Positions 6,606 to 13,064 of a stretch of DNA of 13,112 nt are shown here, piece after piece. Source of the stretch: an uncultured Collinsella sp. Its GTDB lineage: Bacteria > Actinomycetota > Coriobacteriia > Coriobacteriales > Coriobacteriaceae. Position numbers and translations under genes: made by a program. Numbering within the stretch: position 1 is the stretch's first letter; every line of letters begins with the position of its first letter. The stretch is from contig UROM01000044.1 of NCBI GenBank assembly GCA_900549455.1, positions 1 to 13,112 on the forward strand, written 5' to 3'. The notes under the pieces are model-generated. The model saw only the letters and a list, made by a program, of their open reading frames with translations. It was not told the origin of the DNA and did not search any database.

Positions 6606-6650
6606 CTGTGACAGACGTGCTGACGGGTTCGAATCCCATGCGCTGGGCAC
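6606..6650 (+). pseudogene. tRNA-like 3' fragment
   Basis: GGGTTCGAATCCC at 6625-6637 is a T-arm with the invariant TTCGAAT loop. A GC-rich acceptor-like stretch (GCGCTGGGCA) follows. The outer T-stem has a C-A mismatch. No anticodon arm and no matching 5' half can be folded upstream, where the inverted-repeat element begins. It is most likely a degraded tRNA gene or an integration-site remnant; the isoacceptor cannot be assigned. Confidence 0.4.
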
Positions 6651-6682
6651 AAAAAAAGAAAGGCCTCCATCACTGGAGGCCT
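6651..6682 (-). terminator. Rho-independent terminator of tRNA-Val
   Basis: A perfect 9-bp stem, AGGCCTCCA/TGGAGGCCT (6661-6682) with a four-base loop, is followed on the minus strand by TTCTTTTTTT. It begins 10 bases after the CCA end of the tRNA, so it ends that transcript. Confidence 0.9.
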
Positions 6683-6692
6683 AACAATTCAG

Positions 6693-6768
6693 TGGTGGGC
6701 GATGAGGGATTCGAACCCCCAGCCTTGTGCGTGTAAAGCACCTGCGCTAACCGTTGCGCCAATCGCCC
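6693..6768 (-). tRNA. tRNA-Val (anticodon UAC)
   Basis: A full 76-base cloverleaf reads on the minus strand. The acceptor GGGCGAT/ATCGCCC pairs over 7 bp, the D-arm is GCGC/GCGC, the anticodon loop is TTTACAC and the T-arm is GGGGG-TTCGAAT-CCCTC. The discriminator A and CCA are encoded. The anticodon TAC lies at 6733-6735 and reads valine GUA, and probably other GUN codons by wobble. The outermost anticodon-stem pair is G-A. It is transcribed against all its neighbours. Confidence 0.97.
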
Positions 6769-6778
6769 GCGGTCATAG

Positions 6779-6784
6779 AGTATA
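6779..6784 (-). promoter_or_regulatory. Probable -10 element of tRNA-Val
   Basis: TATACT on the minus strand ends 10 bases before the mature tRNA 5' end, so transcription would start about four bases upstream of it. No good -35 is seen at the normal spacing. The remaining 200 bases up to murE show no other convincing signal. Confidence 0.45.
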
Positions 6785-6980
6785 GCCGATATCGGGCTCG
6801 GTACACTGCTAATCCATAACGCAATATCGATGGGTCCTGTGAGTATGGTGTCGACGCGGGCCTGCCTTGCTAATCGATGCTGTGTCTTTACGGTTTCTCG
6901 GGAAGTCGCATCCTCGCGGGTGCGTTAAAGTTGTTACGAGATGCAAACCGTTAACGGCGGATAATCCAGAAAGGTTCAAG

Positions 6981-8543
6981 ATGCACCAATCTGACCGTAT
7001 GATCACGACTACTGTCGCCGCTCTTGCCGACCTGCTCAATAAGAGCGGCGAGCTGCGCGGATCTGAGCGCCTCGACGGCCGAGCTGTGACCGGCTGCTCA
7101 TTTGATTCCCGCGCGGTCGCGGTGGGAGATGTGTTCTTTTGCAAGGGCGCTTCCTTTAAGTCATCGTTTCTATCGATGGCGCTCGACGCCGGTGCCGTTG
7201 CCTTTGTGTGCGAGGAGTCTTTGGTAGACGAGCTTGCTCCGCTGGGCAAAGAGCGCGGTGCGGCCATGCTGGTCGTTCGTAGCGTGCGCACGGCGATGGC
7301 GCTATTGCCGCCCGAGGTTTACGGTCGTCCCGATCGCGACGTTAAGATCGTGGGCATTACCGGCACCAAGGGCAAGACCACGGCGGCCTTCATGCTCCAG
7401 TCCATCATCAAGGCGGCGGGCAAGTCCTGCGGCATGATTGGCTCGGTGAGCACCGACGATGGTGTCGAGTGCTACGAGAGCACCAACACCACGCCCGAGG
7501 CCCCCGAGGTCTGGCGCCATATCGCCAATTGCCGTACGTCCGGCCGTCAGTTTATGGTTATGGAAGTCTCGAGCCAAGCGCTCAAGTACCAGCGCGTCGA
7601 GAACCTGCCCTTTGACGTTGCGTGTTTCCTCAATATCGGTCGCGATCACATTTCACCTATCGAGCACCCTACGTTCGAGGATTATTTTGAGAGCAAGCTC
7701 AGGATTTTCGACCAGGCAAAAACAGCCGTGGTCAATCTTGGCACCGACGAGGTCAATCACGTGCTCGAGGCGGCGTCGACGGCCGAGCGCCTCGTGACCG
7801 TTGGCGTTGAACATCCTGAAGCTAGCCTGTGGGTAAGCGACGTGCGCATGGTTGGCTTTAACATCGAGTTTAACTTGCACGGTCTGAGCGCTGATGAGCC
7901 CGCGGCGGGGGAGAAGATTCTGCTGGGTATCGCGGGCGATTTTAACGTGGAAAACGCGCTGGTGGCAATTGCCGCCGCGCGCGAGATTGGCATTGGCATC
8001 GACGCCATCAAAGAGGGCCTTTCCAAATTCCGCGTGCCCGGTCGCATGGAGGTTGTGGAGTCGAAGGACGGTCGTGTGGTCTGCGTCGTGGACTACGCGC
8101 ACAACCAGCTTTCATTCCGTTCGCTGTTCTCGTCGGTCAAACGTGCGTTTCCCGCCAGCCCTGTCATTGCGCTGTTTGGCGCCGCCGGCGGCAAGGCTCA
8201 GGAGCGCCGCGAGCAATTACCGCGCGAGGCCGCACCGTATTCCGACCTGATGATTTTTACCAACGAGGACCCCGCTCGCGAAGACCCGATGAAGGTCTGT
8301 CGTGAGCTCGCGGAAAATGTCCCCGATGACACACCGAACAAGATTATTCTTGATCGCGAGGCGGCAGTGCACGCGGCCTTTAAGGCGGCACGCGAGGAGT
8401 GCATCAACCCCGATGCGCCCACGATTGTGTTGTTGCTTGCCAAGGGCGACGAGGAGCTCATGCATGTGGGCGACGAATTCGTGCCCATCGAGAGTGACCT
8501 TTCGCTGGCGCATCGCCTGATCGATGTTACTCAGTTTGACTGA
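6981..8543 (+). CDS. murE: MurE-family UDP-N-acetylmuramyl tripeptide ligase
   Basis: Mur ligases of this type use ATP to add the third stem-peptide residue to UDP-MurNAc-L-Ala-D-Glu in the cytoplasm. Of 520 residues, the N-terminal domain has CSFDSRAVAVGDVFFC near 40. The ATP loop GITGTKGKTT is at 125-134 (Lys132). MEVSSQALKYQR, the carbamylated-lysine region ESKLRIF (Lys239), GDFNVENAL, GRMEV and VDYAHN (Asp371, His374) follow. The residue-selecting DNPR motif of diaminopimelate enzymes reads EDPA at 429-432, closer to the DNPA of the S. aureus lysine enzyme. The added amino acid is therefore open: lysine, ornithine or other. ATG 6981 has AGAAAGG six bases before; the longer ATG at 6867 lacks a ribosome site and adds unrelated residues. 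A second, non-essential MurE-like paralog is possible. Confidence 0.85.
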   Translation: MHQSDRMITTTVAALADLLNKSGELRGSERLDGRAVTGCSFDSRAVAVGDVFFCKGASFKSSFLSMALDAGAVAFVCEESLVDELAPLGKERGAAMLVVRSVRTAMALLPPEVYGRPDRDVKIVGITGTKGKTTAAFMLQSIIKAAGKSCGMIGSVSTDDGVECYESTNTTPEAPEVWRHIANCRTSGRQFMVMEVSSQALKYQRVENLPFDVACFLNIGRDHISPIEHPTFEDYFESKLRIFDQAKTAVVNLGTDEVNHVLEAASTAERLVTVGVEHPEASLWVSDVRMVGFNIEFNLHGLSADEPAAGEKILLGIAGDFNVENALVAIAAAREIGIGIDAIKEGLSKFRVPGRMEVVESKDGRVVCVVDYAHNQLSFRSLFSSVKRAFPASPVIALFGAAGGKAQERREQLPREAAPYSDLMIFTNEDPAREDPMKVCRELAENVPDDTPNKIILDREAAVHAAFKAAREECINPDAPTIVLLLAKGDEELMHVGDEFVPIESDLSLAHRLIDVTQFD

Positions 8544-8554
8544 TACATTGTGTT

Positions 8555-8583
8555 GACGACGGTGCGTTGAGGGCGCCGTCGTT
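8555..8583 (+). other. Hairpin after murE
   Basis: ACGACGGTGC (8556-8565) pairs with GCGCCGTCGT (8573-8582) over 10 bp with one G-U. No U-run follows, so it is not a classical intrinsic terminator. It may stabilise the murE message or act with a factor. A perfect 14-bp palindrome, CTCGCTTAAGCGAG, lies at 8594-8607. Confidence 0.55.
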
Positions 8584-8651
8584 CCAAGTGCGACTCGCTT
8601 AAGCGAGCCTCACTACTCAAGACCAGCCCCTTCTATGTAAACGGAGTGACC

Positions 8652-9563
8652 ATGTCCCACAACATCCTGCCGACCGTTGCCGAGCTTTCGGGCGAGATGC
8701 GCGAGCGTCTTGCCAAGGTCAAGTATATCTTTACCGATCTGGACGCCACGATGCTCGCCCCCGGCTCGTGCGTGCTGCGCGATAACGACGGCAATCCCTC
8801 GACCAGGCTCGTCGAGGCGGTTGTCGCGCTCGCTCGTGCCGGCATCCAGGTGGTCCCCACCTCGGGTCGCAATCGCACCATGATCCATGAGGACGCCCGC
8901 GTGCTCGGCCTCAACTCCTACATCGGCGAGATGGGCGGTCTGGTCATGTACGACCTCAAGGCCAACGATTGGGAGTACCTGACGGGCGACATGCCCTACG
9001 ACCCCGCCTGCGGTCTCACGCCGCACCAGGTGATTGAGCAGACCGGCGTGTGTGAGAAGATCCTTGCCCGCTGGCCGCACAAAATCGAGTACCACAACGA
9101 CATGTCGACCGGCTACAAGTACCGTGAGGTCACCGTCGGCATGCGCGGCGATGTGCCCGACGATGAGGTTCAGGCCATCCTGGACGAGGCCGGCTGCGGT
9201 CTGGTCTGGGCTTGCAACGGCCATCTGACGCACCTGTCCAAGCCGACGACGCTCGAGCTTGATCGCGTCGAGGACGGCCGTGCCTTCAATATCAATCCGG
9301 CGGGTCTCAACAAGGGCGTTGCCATTGCGCGCTTCTGCGAGCACCTGGGGATCGAGCGCGAGGAGACGCTCGCGCTCGGCGACTCCGAGTCCGACTTCTA
9401 CATGGCTGACCACGTGGGCATGTTCTGCCTGGTCGAGAACGGTCTGACGAGCGCCGGCGCCCCGGAGTTCTTGGACGGCTGCGACAATGCCTATGTAACG
9501 CGCGGCAAGATTGTCGACGGTTGGGTGGCAACGGCCGAGCTGCTGGTCGCGGCCCGTTCGTAG
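8652..9563 (+). CDS. HAD-superfamily (Cof/IIB type) phosphatase
   Basis: This 303-residue protein has all four haloacid-dehalogenase motifs. They are FTDLDAT (nucleophile Asp29, acid Asp31), PTSGRN, a Lys in NPAGLNKGVAI, and GDSESD (Asp244, Asp248). The long insert between motifs II and III is the type IIB cap found in Cof, sugar-phosphate and mannosyl-3-phosphoglycerate phosphatases. The last base of motif I reads DAT rather than the common DGT. ATG 8652 has GGAG five bases before; the GTG at 8646 overlaps that site and is less likely. It sits between murE and murI, but nothing in the sequence fixes its substrate, and a link to cell-wall synthesis is only positional. Confidence 0.88.
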   Translation: MSHNILPTVAELSGEMRERLAKVKYIFTDLDATMLAPGSCVLRDNDGNPSTRLVEAVVALARAGIQVVPTSGRNRTMIHEDARVLGLNSYIGEMGGLVMYDLKANDWEYLTGDMPYDPACGLTPHQVIEQTGVCEKILARWPHKIEYHNDMSTGYKYREVTVGMRGDVPDDEVQAILDEAGCGLVWACNGHLTHLSKPTTLELDRVEDGRAFNINPAGLNKGVAIARFCEHLGIEREETLALGDSESDFYMADHVGMFCLVENGLTSAGAPEFLDGCDNAYVTRGKIVDGWVATAELLVAARS

Positions 9564-9614
9564 CGCGACACATCACGCGTGGTCGCATTTTTCGAGAGAG
9601 AATCTGGTGAGGTA

Positions 9615-10499
9615 ATGTCCGATATCGAGAATCTGGCCGGGGACACGCGTCCGATCGGCGTGTTCGACTCGGGCCTGGGCGGCTTGACGGTCGCGCGCGC
9701 GATCGCAACGGCCCTTCCGCATGAGTCTGTTTACTACTTCGGCGACACCAAGCGCTGTCCCTATGGCGTGAGGGATGAGGACGAGGTGCGCTCGTTTGCC
9801 CTGCAGGTGGGCCGCTGGCTCTCGCACCACAATGTCAAGATCATGGTCATCGCTTGCAATACGGCAACGGCCGCTGCCCTGCGCGTCGCGCAACAGGTGC
9901 TCGATGTTCCGGTCATCGGCGTGATCGCGCCGGGCGCCCGTGCCGCCATTAACAGCACGCGTTCGCGCCGCGTGGGCGTGCTGGCCACCAACCTTACGAT
10001 TCGGTCTGGCGCGTACACGCGCGCTATCCAGGACCTGGATGCGGGCGTCGATGTGTACGGCTGCCCTGCCTCAAGCTTTGTCGAGGTAGTCGAAAGCGAG
10101 CTTGCCTCGGGCGCGCATCTGCAGGAGCAGTGGCTCGAAAACGACGACATCTTCGACACCCCCCAGGTGCGCTCGTTAGTCGGTGCGACGGTCGAGCCCC
10201 TGCTGGGGCACGGCATTGACACCGTGGTGCTTGGGTGTACGCATTTTCCGCTGCTTGCGGGCCCCATTCGCCATGCGTTGGGATCTCATGTGCGCGTGGT
10301 GAGCTCTGCCGAGGAGACCACGCGCGAGCTTGCCGATATCCTTACGCGCCGCGAGCAGCTTGCGGCGGCCGGCGCGGAGCCTCTGCATCGCTTTGCCACG
10401 ACGTCTGATAACATCGCCGAGTTCGCGGTTGCTGGTAGCTTTATCTTTGGTCAGCCGCTCAAGAGCGTCGAACATGTCGACCTGGAGGAGCTGCGCTAG
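9615..10499 (+). CDS. murI: Glutamate racemase
   Basis: MurI interconverts L- and D-glutamate without a cofactor and supplies the D-Glu that MurD adds to peptidoglycan. In 294 residues, the family motifs are FDSGLGGLTVARAI (Asp18), YFGDTKRCPYG, IACNTATAAAL (catalytic Cys81), VIGVIAPGARAA and LGCTHFPLL (catalytic Cys208). The start is uncertain. ATG 9615 fits homologs, but its GGTGAGG lies only two bases upstream, and the in-frame GTG at 9579 has no ribosome site. It follows the HAD gene by 51 bp and precedes rph, an order (murI, rph, rdgB) common in Gram-positive genomes. Confidence 0.94.
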   Translation: MSDIENLAGDTRPIGVFDSGLGGLTVARAIATALPHESVYYFGDTKRCPYGVRDEDEVRSFALQVGRWLSHHNVKIMVIACNTATAAALRVAQQVLDVPVIGVIAPGARAAINSTRSRRVGVLATNLTIRSGAYTRAIQDLDAGVDVYGCPASSFVEVVESELASGAHLQEQWLENDDIFDTPQVRSLVGATVEPLLGHGIDTVVLGCTHFPLLAGPIRHALGSHVRVVSSAEETTRELADILTRREQLAAAGAEPLHRFATTSDNIAEFAVAGSFIFGQPLKSVEHVDLEELR

Positions 10500-10542
10500 C
10501 GCGCTCGCTTTTGACAGTTTTTTGGTTGAGAAGGGTCTTCTT

Positions 10543-11268
10543 ATGGAATATATGCAGGTCAACCGCGCCAATGGCCGCGCCGCCAACGAGTTGCGCCCCG
10601 TTAAGCTCACCCGCGGGGTCATGAAGCACGCCCACGGTTCGTGCCTGGCCGAGTTCGGCGACACGCGCGTACTGTGCGCCGCCACCATCGAAGAGGGCGT
10701 GCCGGGCTGGCGCAAGGGCGCCAAGGCCGGCTGGGTAACGGCGGAATATGCGATGCTGCCGGCCTCGACCGGCAAACGTTGCAAACGCGAGCATGCCAAC
10801 CGCAAGGGCCGCTCCATGGAGATCGAGCGGCTCATCGGCCGCAGCCTGCGCACTGTCGTCAACATGAAGGCGCTCGGCGAGTACACCGTTACCATCGACT
10901 GCGATGTGATTCAGGCCGATGGCGGCACACGTACGGCGAGCATTACCGGCGCCTGGGTGGCGCTGCACGATGCCCTTGCCATGTGGGTCGAGGCGGGCAA
11001 GCTCGAGCGCATTCCGCTCACGGGCCAGGTTGCCGCGATTTCTATGGGTGTCGTCGACGGCAACACCCTGCTCGACTTGGATTATTCCGAGGACAGCCAC
11101 GCCGAGGTCGACATGAACCTCGTCGCTACCGACACCGGCGAGATGATCGAGCTTCAGGGTACCGGCGAGCAGGCGCCCTTCGATCGCAAGCGTCTCAACG
11201 CCCTGCTCGACCTAGGCGACAAGGGTATTGCCGAACTCATCGAGCTTCAGCGCCAGGCCCTCGCCTAA
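10543..11268 (+). CDS. rph: Ribonuclease PH
   Basis: RNase PH is a phosphate-dependent 3'-to-5' exonuclease that trims tRNA precursors; it works as a hexameric ring. The 241 residues match the family length. Visible motifs are LTRGVMKHAHGSCLAEFGDTRV, TAEYAMLP, GRSMEIERLIGRSLR and IQADGGTRTASITGA, the last carrying phosphate-binding residues. ATG 10543 has AAGGG seven bases before; a second ATG at 10552 is possible. It lies 43 bp after murI and is followed by a terminator-like hairpin that overlaps its stop codon. Confidence 0.96.
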   Translation: MEYMQVNRANGRAANELRPVKLTRGVMKHAHGSCLAEFGDTRVLCAATIEEGVPGWRKGAKAGWVTAEYAMLPASTGKRCKREHANRKGRSMEIERLIGRSLRTVVNMKALGEYTVTIDCDVIQADGGTRTASITGAWVALHDALAMWVEAGKLERIPLTGQVAAISMGVVDGNTLLDLDYSEDSHAEVDMNLVATDTGEMIELQGTGEQAPFDRKRLNALLDLGDKGIAELIELQRQALA

Positions 11269-11295
11269 CCTGTCAAAAAGGGACAGGTTTATTTT
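11267..11295 (+). terminator. Terminator after rph
   Basis: AACCTGTC (11267-11274) pairs with GACAGGTT (11282-11289) around a seven-base A-rich loop, followed by TATTTT. The stem starts inside the rph TAA codon. The U-run is interrupted, so some read-through into rdgB is likely. Confidence 0.65.
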
Positions 11296-11412
11296 GGCAG
11301 GTTTTATCTGCGAAAACGCCGAAGTATAAGACTGTCGTAGATTGAGAGGGGAGAGGCCGAGGTCCTCGTCGTCCTCAACTCGGCATTGCTATAGAGACAA
11401 AGGAGGCCAGCT

Positions 11413-12054
11413 ATGGCACTTGAGAAGATTGACATCGACACCCTCGACCCGGCGGCGACCATCGTCGTTGCAACCGGCAACGCCCATAAGCTCACCGAGA
11501 TCGAGGCCATTTTGGGCAAGGTCATGCCCGAGGTGCGCTTTGTGGCGCTCGGCCAGCTGGGCGATTTTGAGGACCCCGAGGAAAACGGCACGACGTTTTT
11601 GGAGAACGCCATCATCAAGGCGCAGGCTGCCGTTGAGGAGACGGGCCTTATGGCCATTGCCGACGACTCTGGCTTGGTCGTCGACGCCCTGGACGGTGAG
11701 CCGGGCGTGTATAGCGCGCGCTATGCGGGCGTGCATGGCGACGATGCCGCCAACAACGCCAAGCTCCTCGTTAACCTGGAAGGCGTGGCAGACGAGGATC
11801 GCACCGCGCGCTTTATGAGCGTCGTCGCGCTTATCGATACGGACGGCCTGGTCACCTATGGCGAGGGTGCCTGCGAGGGCGTTATCGCGCACGAGGGGCG
11901 CGGCGATCACGGCTTTGGCTACGACCCGCTGTTCCTGCCGGTCGATACACCGGGCAAGACCATGGCCGAGCTCACGGCGGACGAGAAGAACGCCATCAGC
12001 CATCGTTTCCATGCACTCGAGCACCTGTCCGCCAAGCTGACGGGCGAGGAGTAG
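11413..12054 (+). CDS. rdgB: XTP/dITP diphosphatase (Ham1/RdgB family)
   Basis: This enzyme hydrolyses non-canonical purine triphosphates (dITP, XTP) to monophosphates and so keeps deaminated bases out of nucleic acids. The 213 residues show VVATGNAHKLTEI at about 18, FLENAIIKAQAA, ADDSGLVVDALDG-x-PG-x-YSARYAG, HGFGYDPLFLP and a final ISHRFHAL. ATG 11413 has a strong AGGAGG (11401-11406) six bases upstream. A leader of about 115 bp separates it from the rph terminator. It contains an extended -10-like TGC TATAGA (11387-11395), so the gene may have its own promoter. It lies only 3 bp before dtd. Confidence 0.95.
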   Translation: MALEKIDIDTLDPAATIVVATGNAHKLTEIEAILGKVMPEVRFVALGQLGDFEDPEENGTTFLENAIIKAQAAVEETGLMAIADDSGLVVDALDGEPGVYSARYAGVHGDDAANNAKLLVNLEGVADEDRTARFMSVVALIDTDGLVTYGEGACEGVIAHEGRGDHGFGYDPLFLPVDTPGKTMAELTADEKNAISHRFHALEHLSAKLTGEE

Positions 12055-12057
12055 GTC

Positions 12058-12504
12058 GTGCGTGCGGTGGTACAGCGCGTGCTCAACGCCGGCGTGACGG
12101 TCGACGGCGAGTGCGTGGGCCGCATTGGACGCGGCTACCTGGTACTGCTAGGCGTGGGCCACGGCGACACACGCGCCGAAGCCGACAAACTGTGGAGCAA
12201 GCTCCGCGGGCTGCGTATCAACGAGGACGAGAACGGCAAGACCAACTTGGCACTGGCCGATGTCGACGGTGAGGTACTCGTGGTGTCGCAGTTCACGCTG
12301 TTTGCCGACTGCCGCCACGGCCGCCGTCCGTCGTTTACGGATGCCGGCGCGCCCGATGTCGCTAACGAACTTTACGAGTACTTTCTGACGCTCGTCGCCC
12401 AGGACGTCGATCACGTGGCGCACGGTATCTTTGGCGCCGATATGAAAGTCGATCTCGTCAACGACGGCCCATTCACCATCGTCTTGGACACCGATAGTCT
12501 GTAA
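12058..12504 (+). CDS. dtd: D-aminoacyl-tRNA deacylase
   Basis: Dtd strips D-amino acids (and glycine mischarged on tRNA-Ala) from tRNA. In 148 residues it begins MRAVVQRVLNAGVTVDGE and has the two active-site motifs: SQFTLFAD at 77-84 and NDGPFT at 135-140 with the Gly-cis-Pro pair. The second motif has Phe where many homologs have Val. The start is GTG at 12058, with its GAGGAG inside the last codons of rdgB, which points to translational coupling. D-glutamate from the nearby murI gives a plausible need for it, but this is positional only. Confidence 0.95.
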   Translation: MRAVVQRVLNAGVTVDGECVGRIGRGYLVLLGVGHGDTRAEADKLWSKLRGLRINEDENGKTNLALADVDGEVLVVSQFTLFADCRHGRRPSFTDAGAPDVANELYEYFLTLVAQDVDHVAHGIFGADMKVDLVNDGPFTIVLDTDSL

Positions 12505-12537
12505 GTAGTCAATTTGGGACCGGGCTTTTTTAGCTAC

Positions 12538-12567
12538 TTGCGTATGGCCACAACAGGGTGCTATAGT
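12538..12567 (+). promoter_or_regulatory. Probable promoter of veg-ispE
   Basis: An extended -10, TGC TATAGT (12559-12567), lies 18 bp from a weak -35, TTGCGT (12538-12543). This places the start near 12574 and gives a leader of about 60 bases before veg. No convincing terminator for dtd precedes it. Confidence 0.55.
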
Positions 12568-12587
12568 ATTAGAGTTTTGTCTATCTT

Positions 12588-12607
12588 AGGGGTATTATCC
12601 CCTTTTT
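12588..12607 (+). promoter_or_regulatory. Small hairpin plus U-run in the veg leader
   Basis: AGGGG (12588-12592) pairs with CCCCT (12599-12603) around a six-base loop, and a T-run continues to 12607. It sits between the predicted promoter and the TGGAGG ribosome site (12621-12626) of veg. The stem is short, so it would be a weak terminator or attenuator at most. Confidence 0.4.
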
Positions 12608-12634
12608 GAATTGCACCTTCTGGAGGCCCCATTC

Positions 12635-12931
12635 ATGGAAGAGATGGAAGTCAATCACGTCGACGACATCCACGAGAAGCTGACCGATATGGTGGGCGAT
12701 CGCGTCAAGGTTAAGGCCAACATGGGCCGTACCCGCGTCGTCGAGCGCATGGGCACCATCAAGAGCGTTCACCCCGCCGTCTTTATCGTCGAGGTCGACG
12801 AGCGCCGCGGCCGCAAGTCGCGTCAGTCCTACCAGTATATCGATGTCCTTACCGGCCAGGTCGAACTGTTCGACCCCGAGAGCGGCGAGCATATTTTTAC
12901 CCCGCTCGGCAATCAGCTCGAGGAGCACTAG
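12635..12931 (+). CDS. veg: Veg family protein
   Basis: This 98-residue protein matches Veg (DUF1021). DDIHEKLTDMVGDRVKVKANMGR, the ERMGTIKSVHPAVFIVEVDE strand pair and the SYQYIDVLTGQVELF end follow the B. subtilis protein. It has a few extra residues at both ends. Veg is a small basic-barrel protein, abundant in B. subtilis and reported there to promote biofilm gene expression by opposing SinR; no such role is known outside that group. ATG 12635 has TGGAGG eight bases upstream. The veg-ispE neighbourhood also occurs in B. subtilis, which supports the call. Its stop lies 2 bp before ispE. Confidence 0.88.
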   Translation: MEEMEVNHVDDIHEKLTDMVGDRVKVKANMGRTRVVERMGTIKSVHPAVFIVEVDERRGRKSRQSYQYIDVLTGQVELFDPESGEHIFTPLGNQLEEH

Positions 12932-12933
12932 CG

Positions 12934-13064
12934 GTGACCGATTGGTCCCTGACCCTTTCCGCGCCGGCAAAGATCAACCTCTATCTGGGGGTTCATACCG
13001 AGCGTGACGATCGCGGCTACCATAAGGTCGATTCCCTGATGGCAGCCGTCGGTCTTGTCGATAC
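12934..13064 (+). CDS. ispE: 4-diphosphocytidyl-2-C-methyl-D-erythritol kinase, N-terminal part
   Basis: IspE phosphorylates CDP-methylerythritol in the MEP route to isoprenoids. The 43 residues present include the GHMP-kinase start SAPAKINLYLGV and RGYHKVDSLMA, both typical of IspE. The start is GTG 12934, with AGGAG inside the end of veg. The gene is cut by adapter sequence at 13065, so the truncation is technical. Confidence 0.9.

Noticed and set aside
6352..6692. CRISPR array in the AT-rich intergenic island
   Set aside because: Only one pair of inverted repeats; no regularly spaced direct repeats or cas genes.
6867..6980. N-terminal extension of murE from the upstream ATG
   Set aside because: No ribosome site, and the residues do not resemble the family; ATG 6981 has a good site.
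8613..9413. 266-codon open frame on the minus strand
   Set aside because: Antisense shadow of the HAD gene with no recognisable domain or ribosome site.
10511..10516. TTGACA as a -35 box for rph
   Set aside because: No -10-like hexamer at 16-18 bases downstream.
11325..11330. TATAAG as a -10 for rdgB
   Set aside because: The only -35-like sequence (TTGGCA, 11294-11299) is 25 bases away, too far.
12525..12531. T-run after dtd as an intrinsic terminator
   Set aside because: No stable stem can be drawn directly before it.
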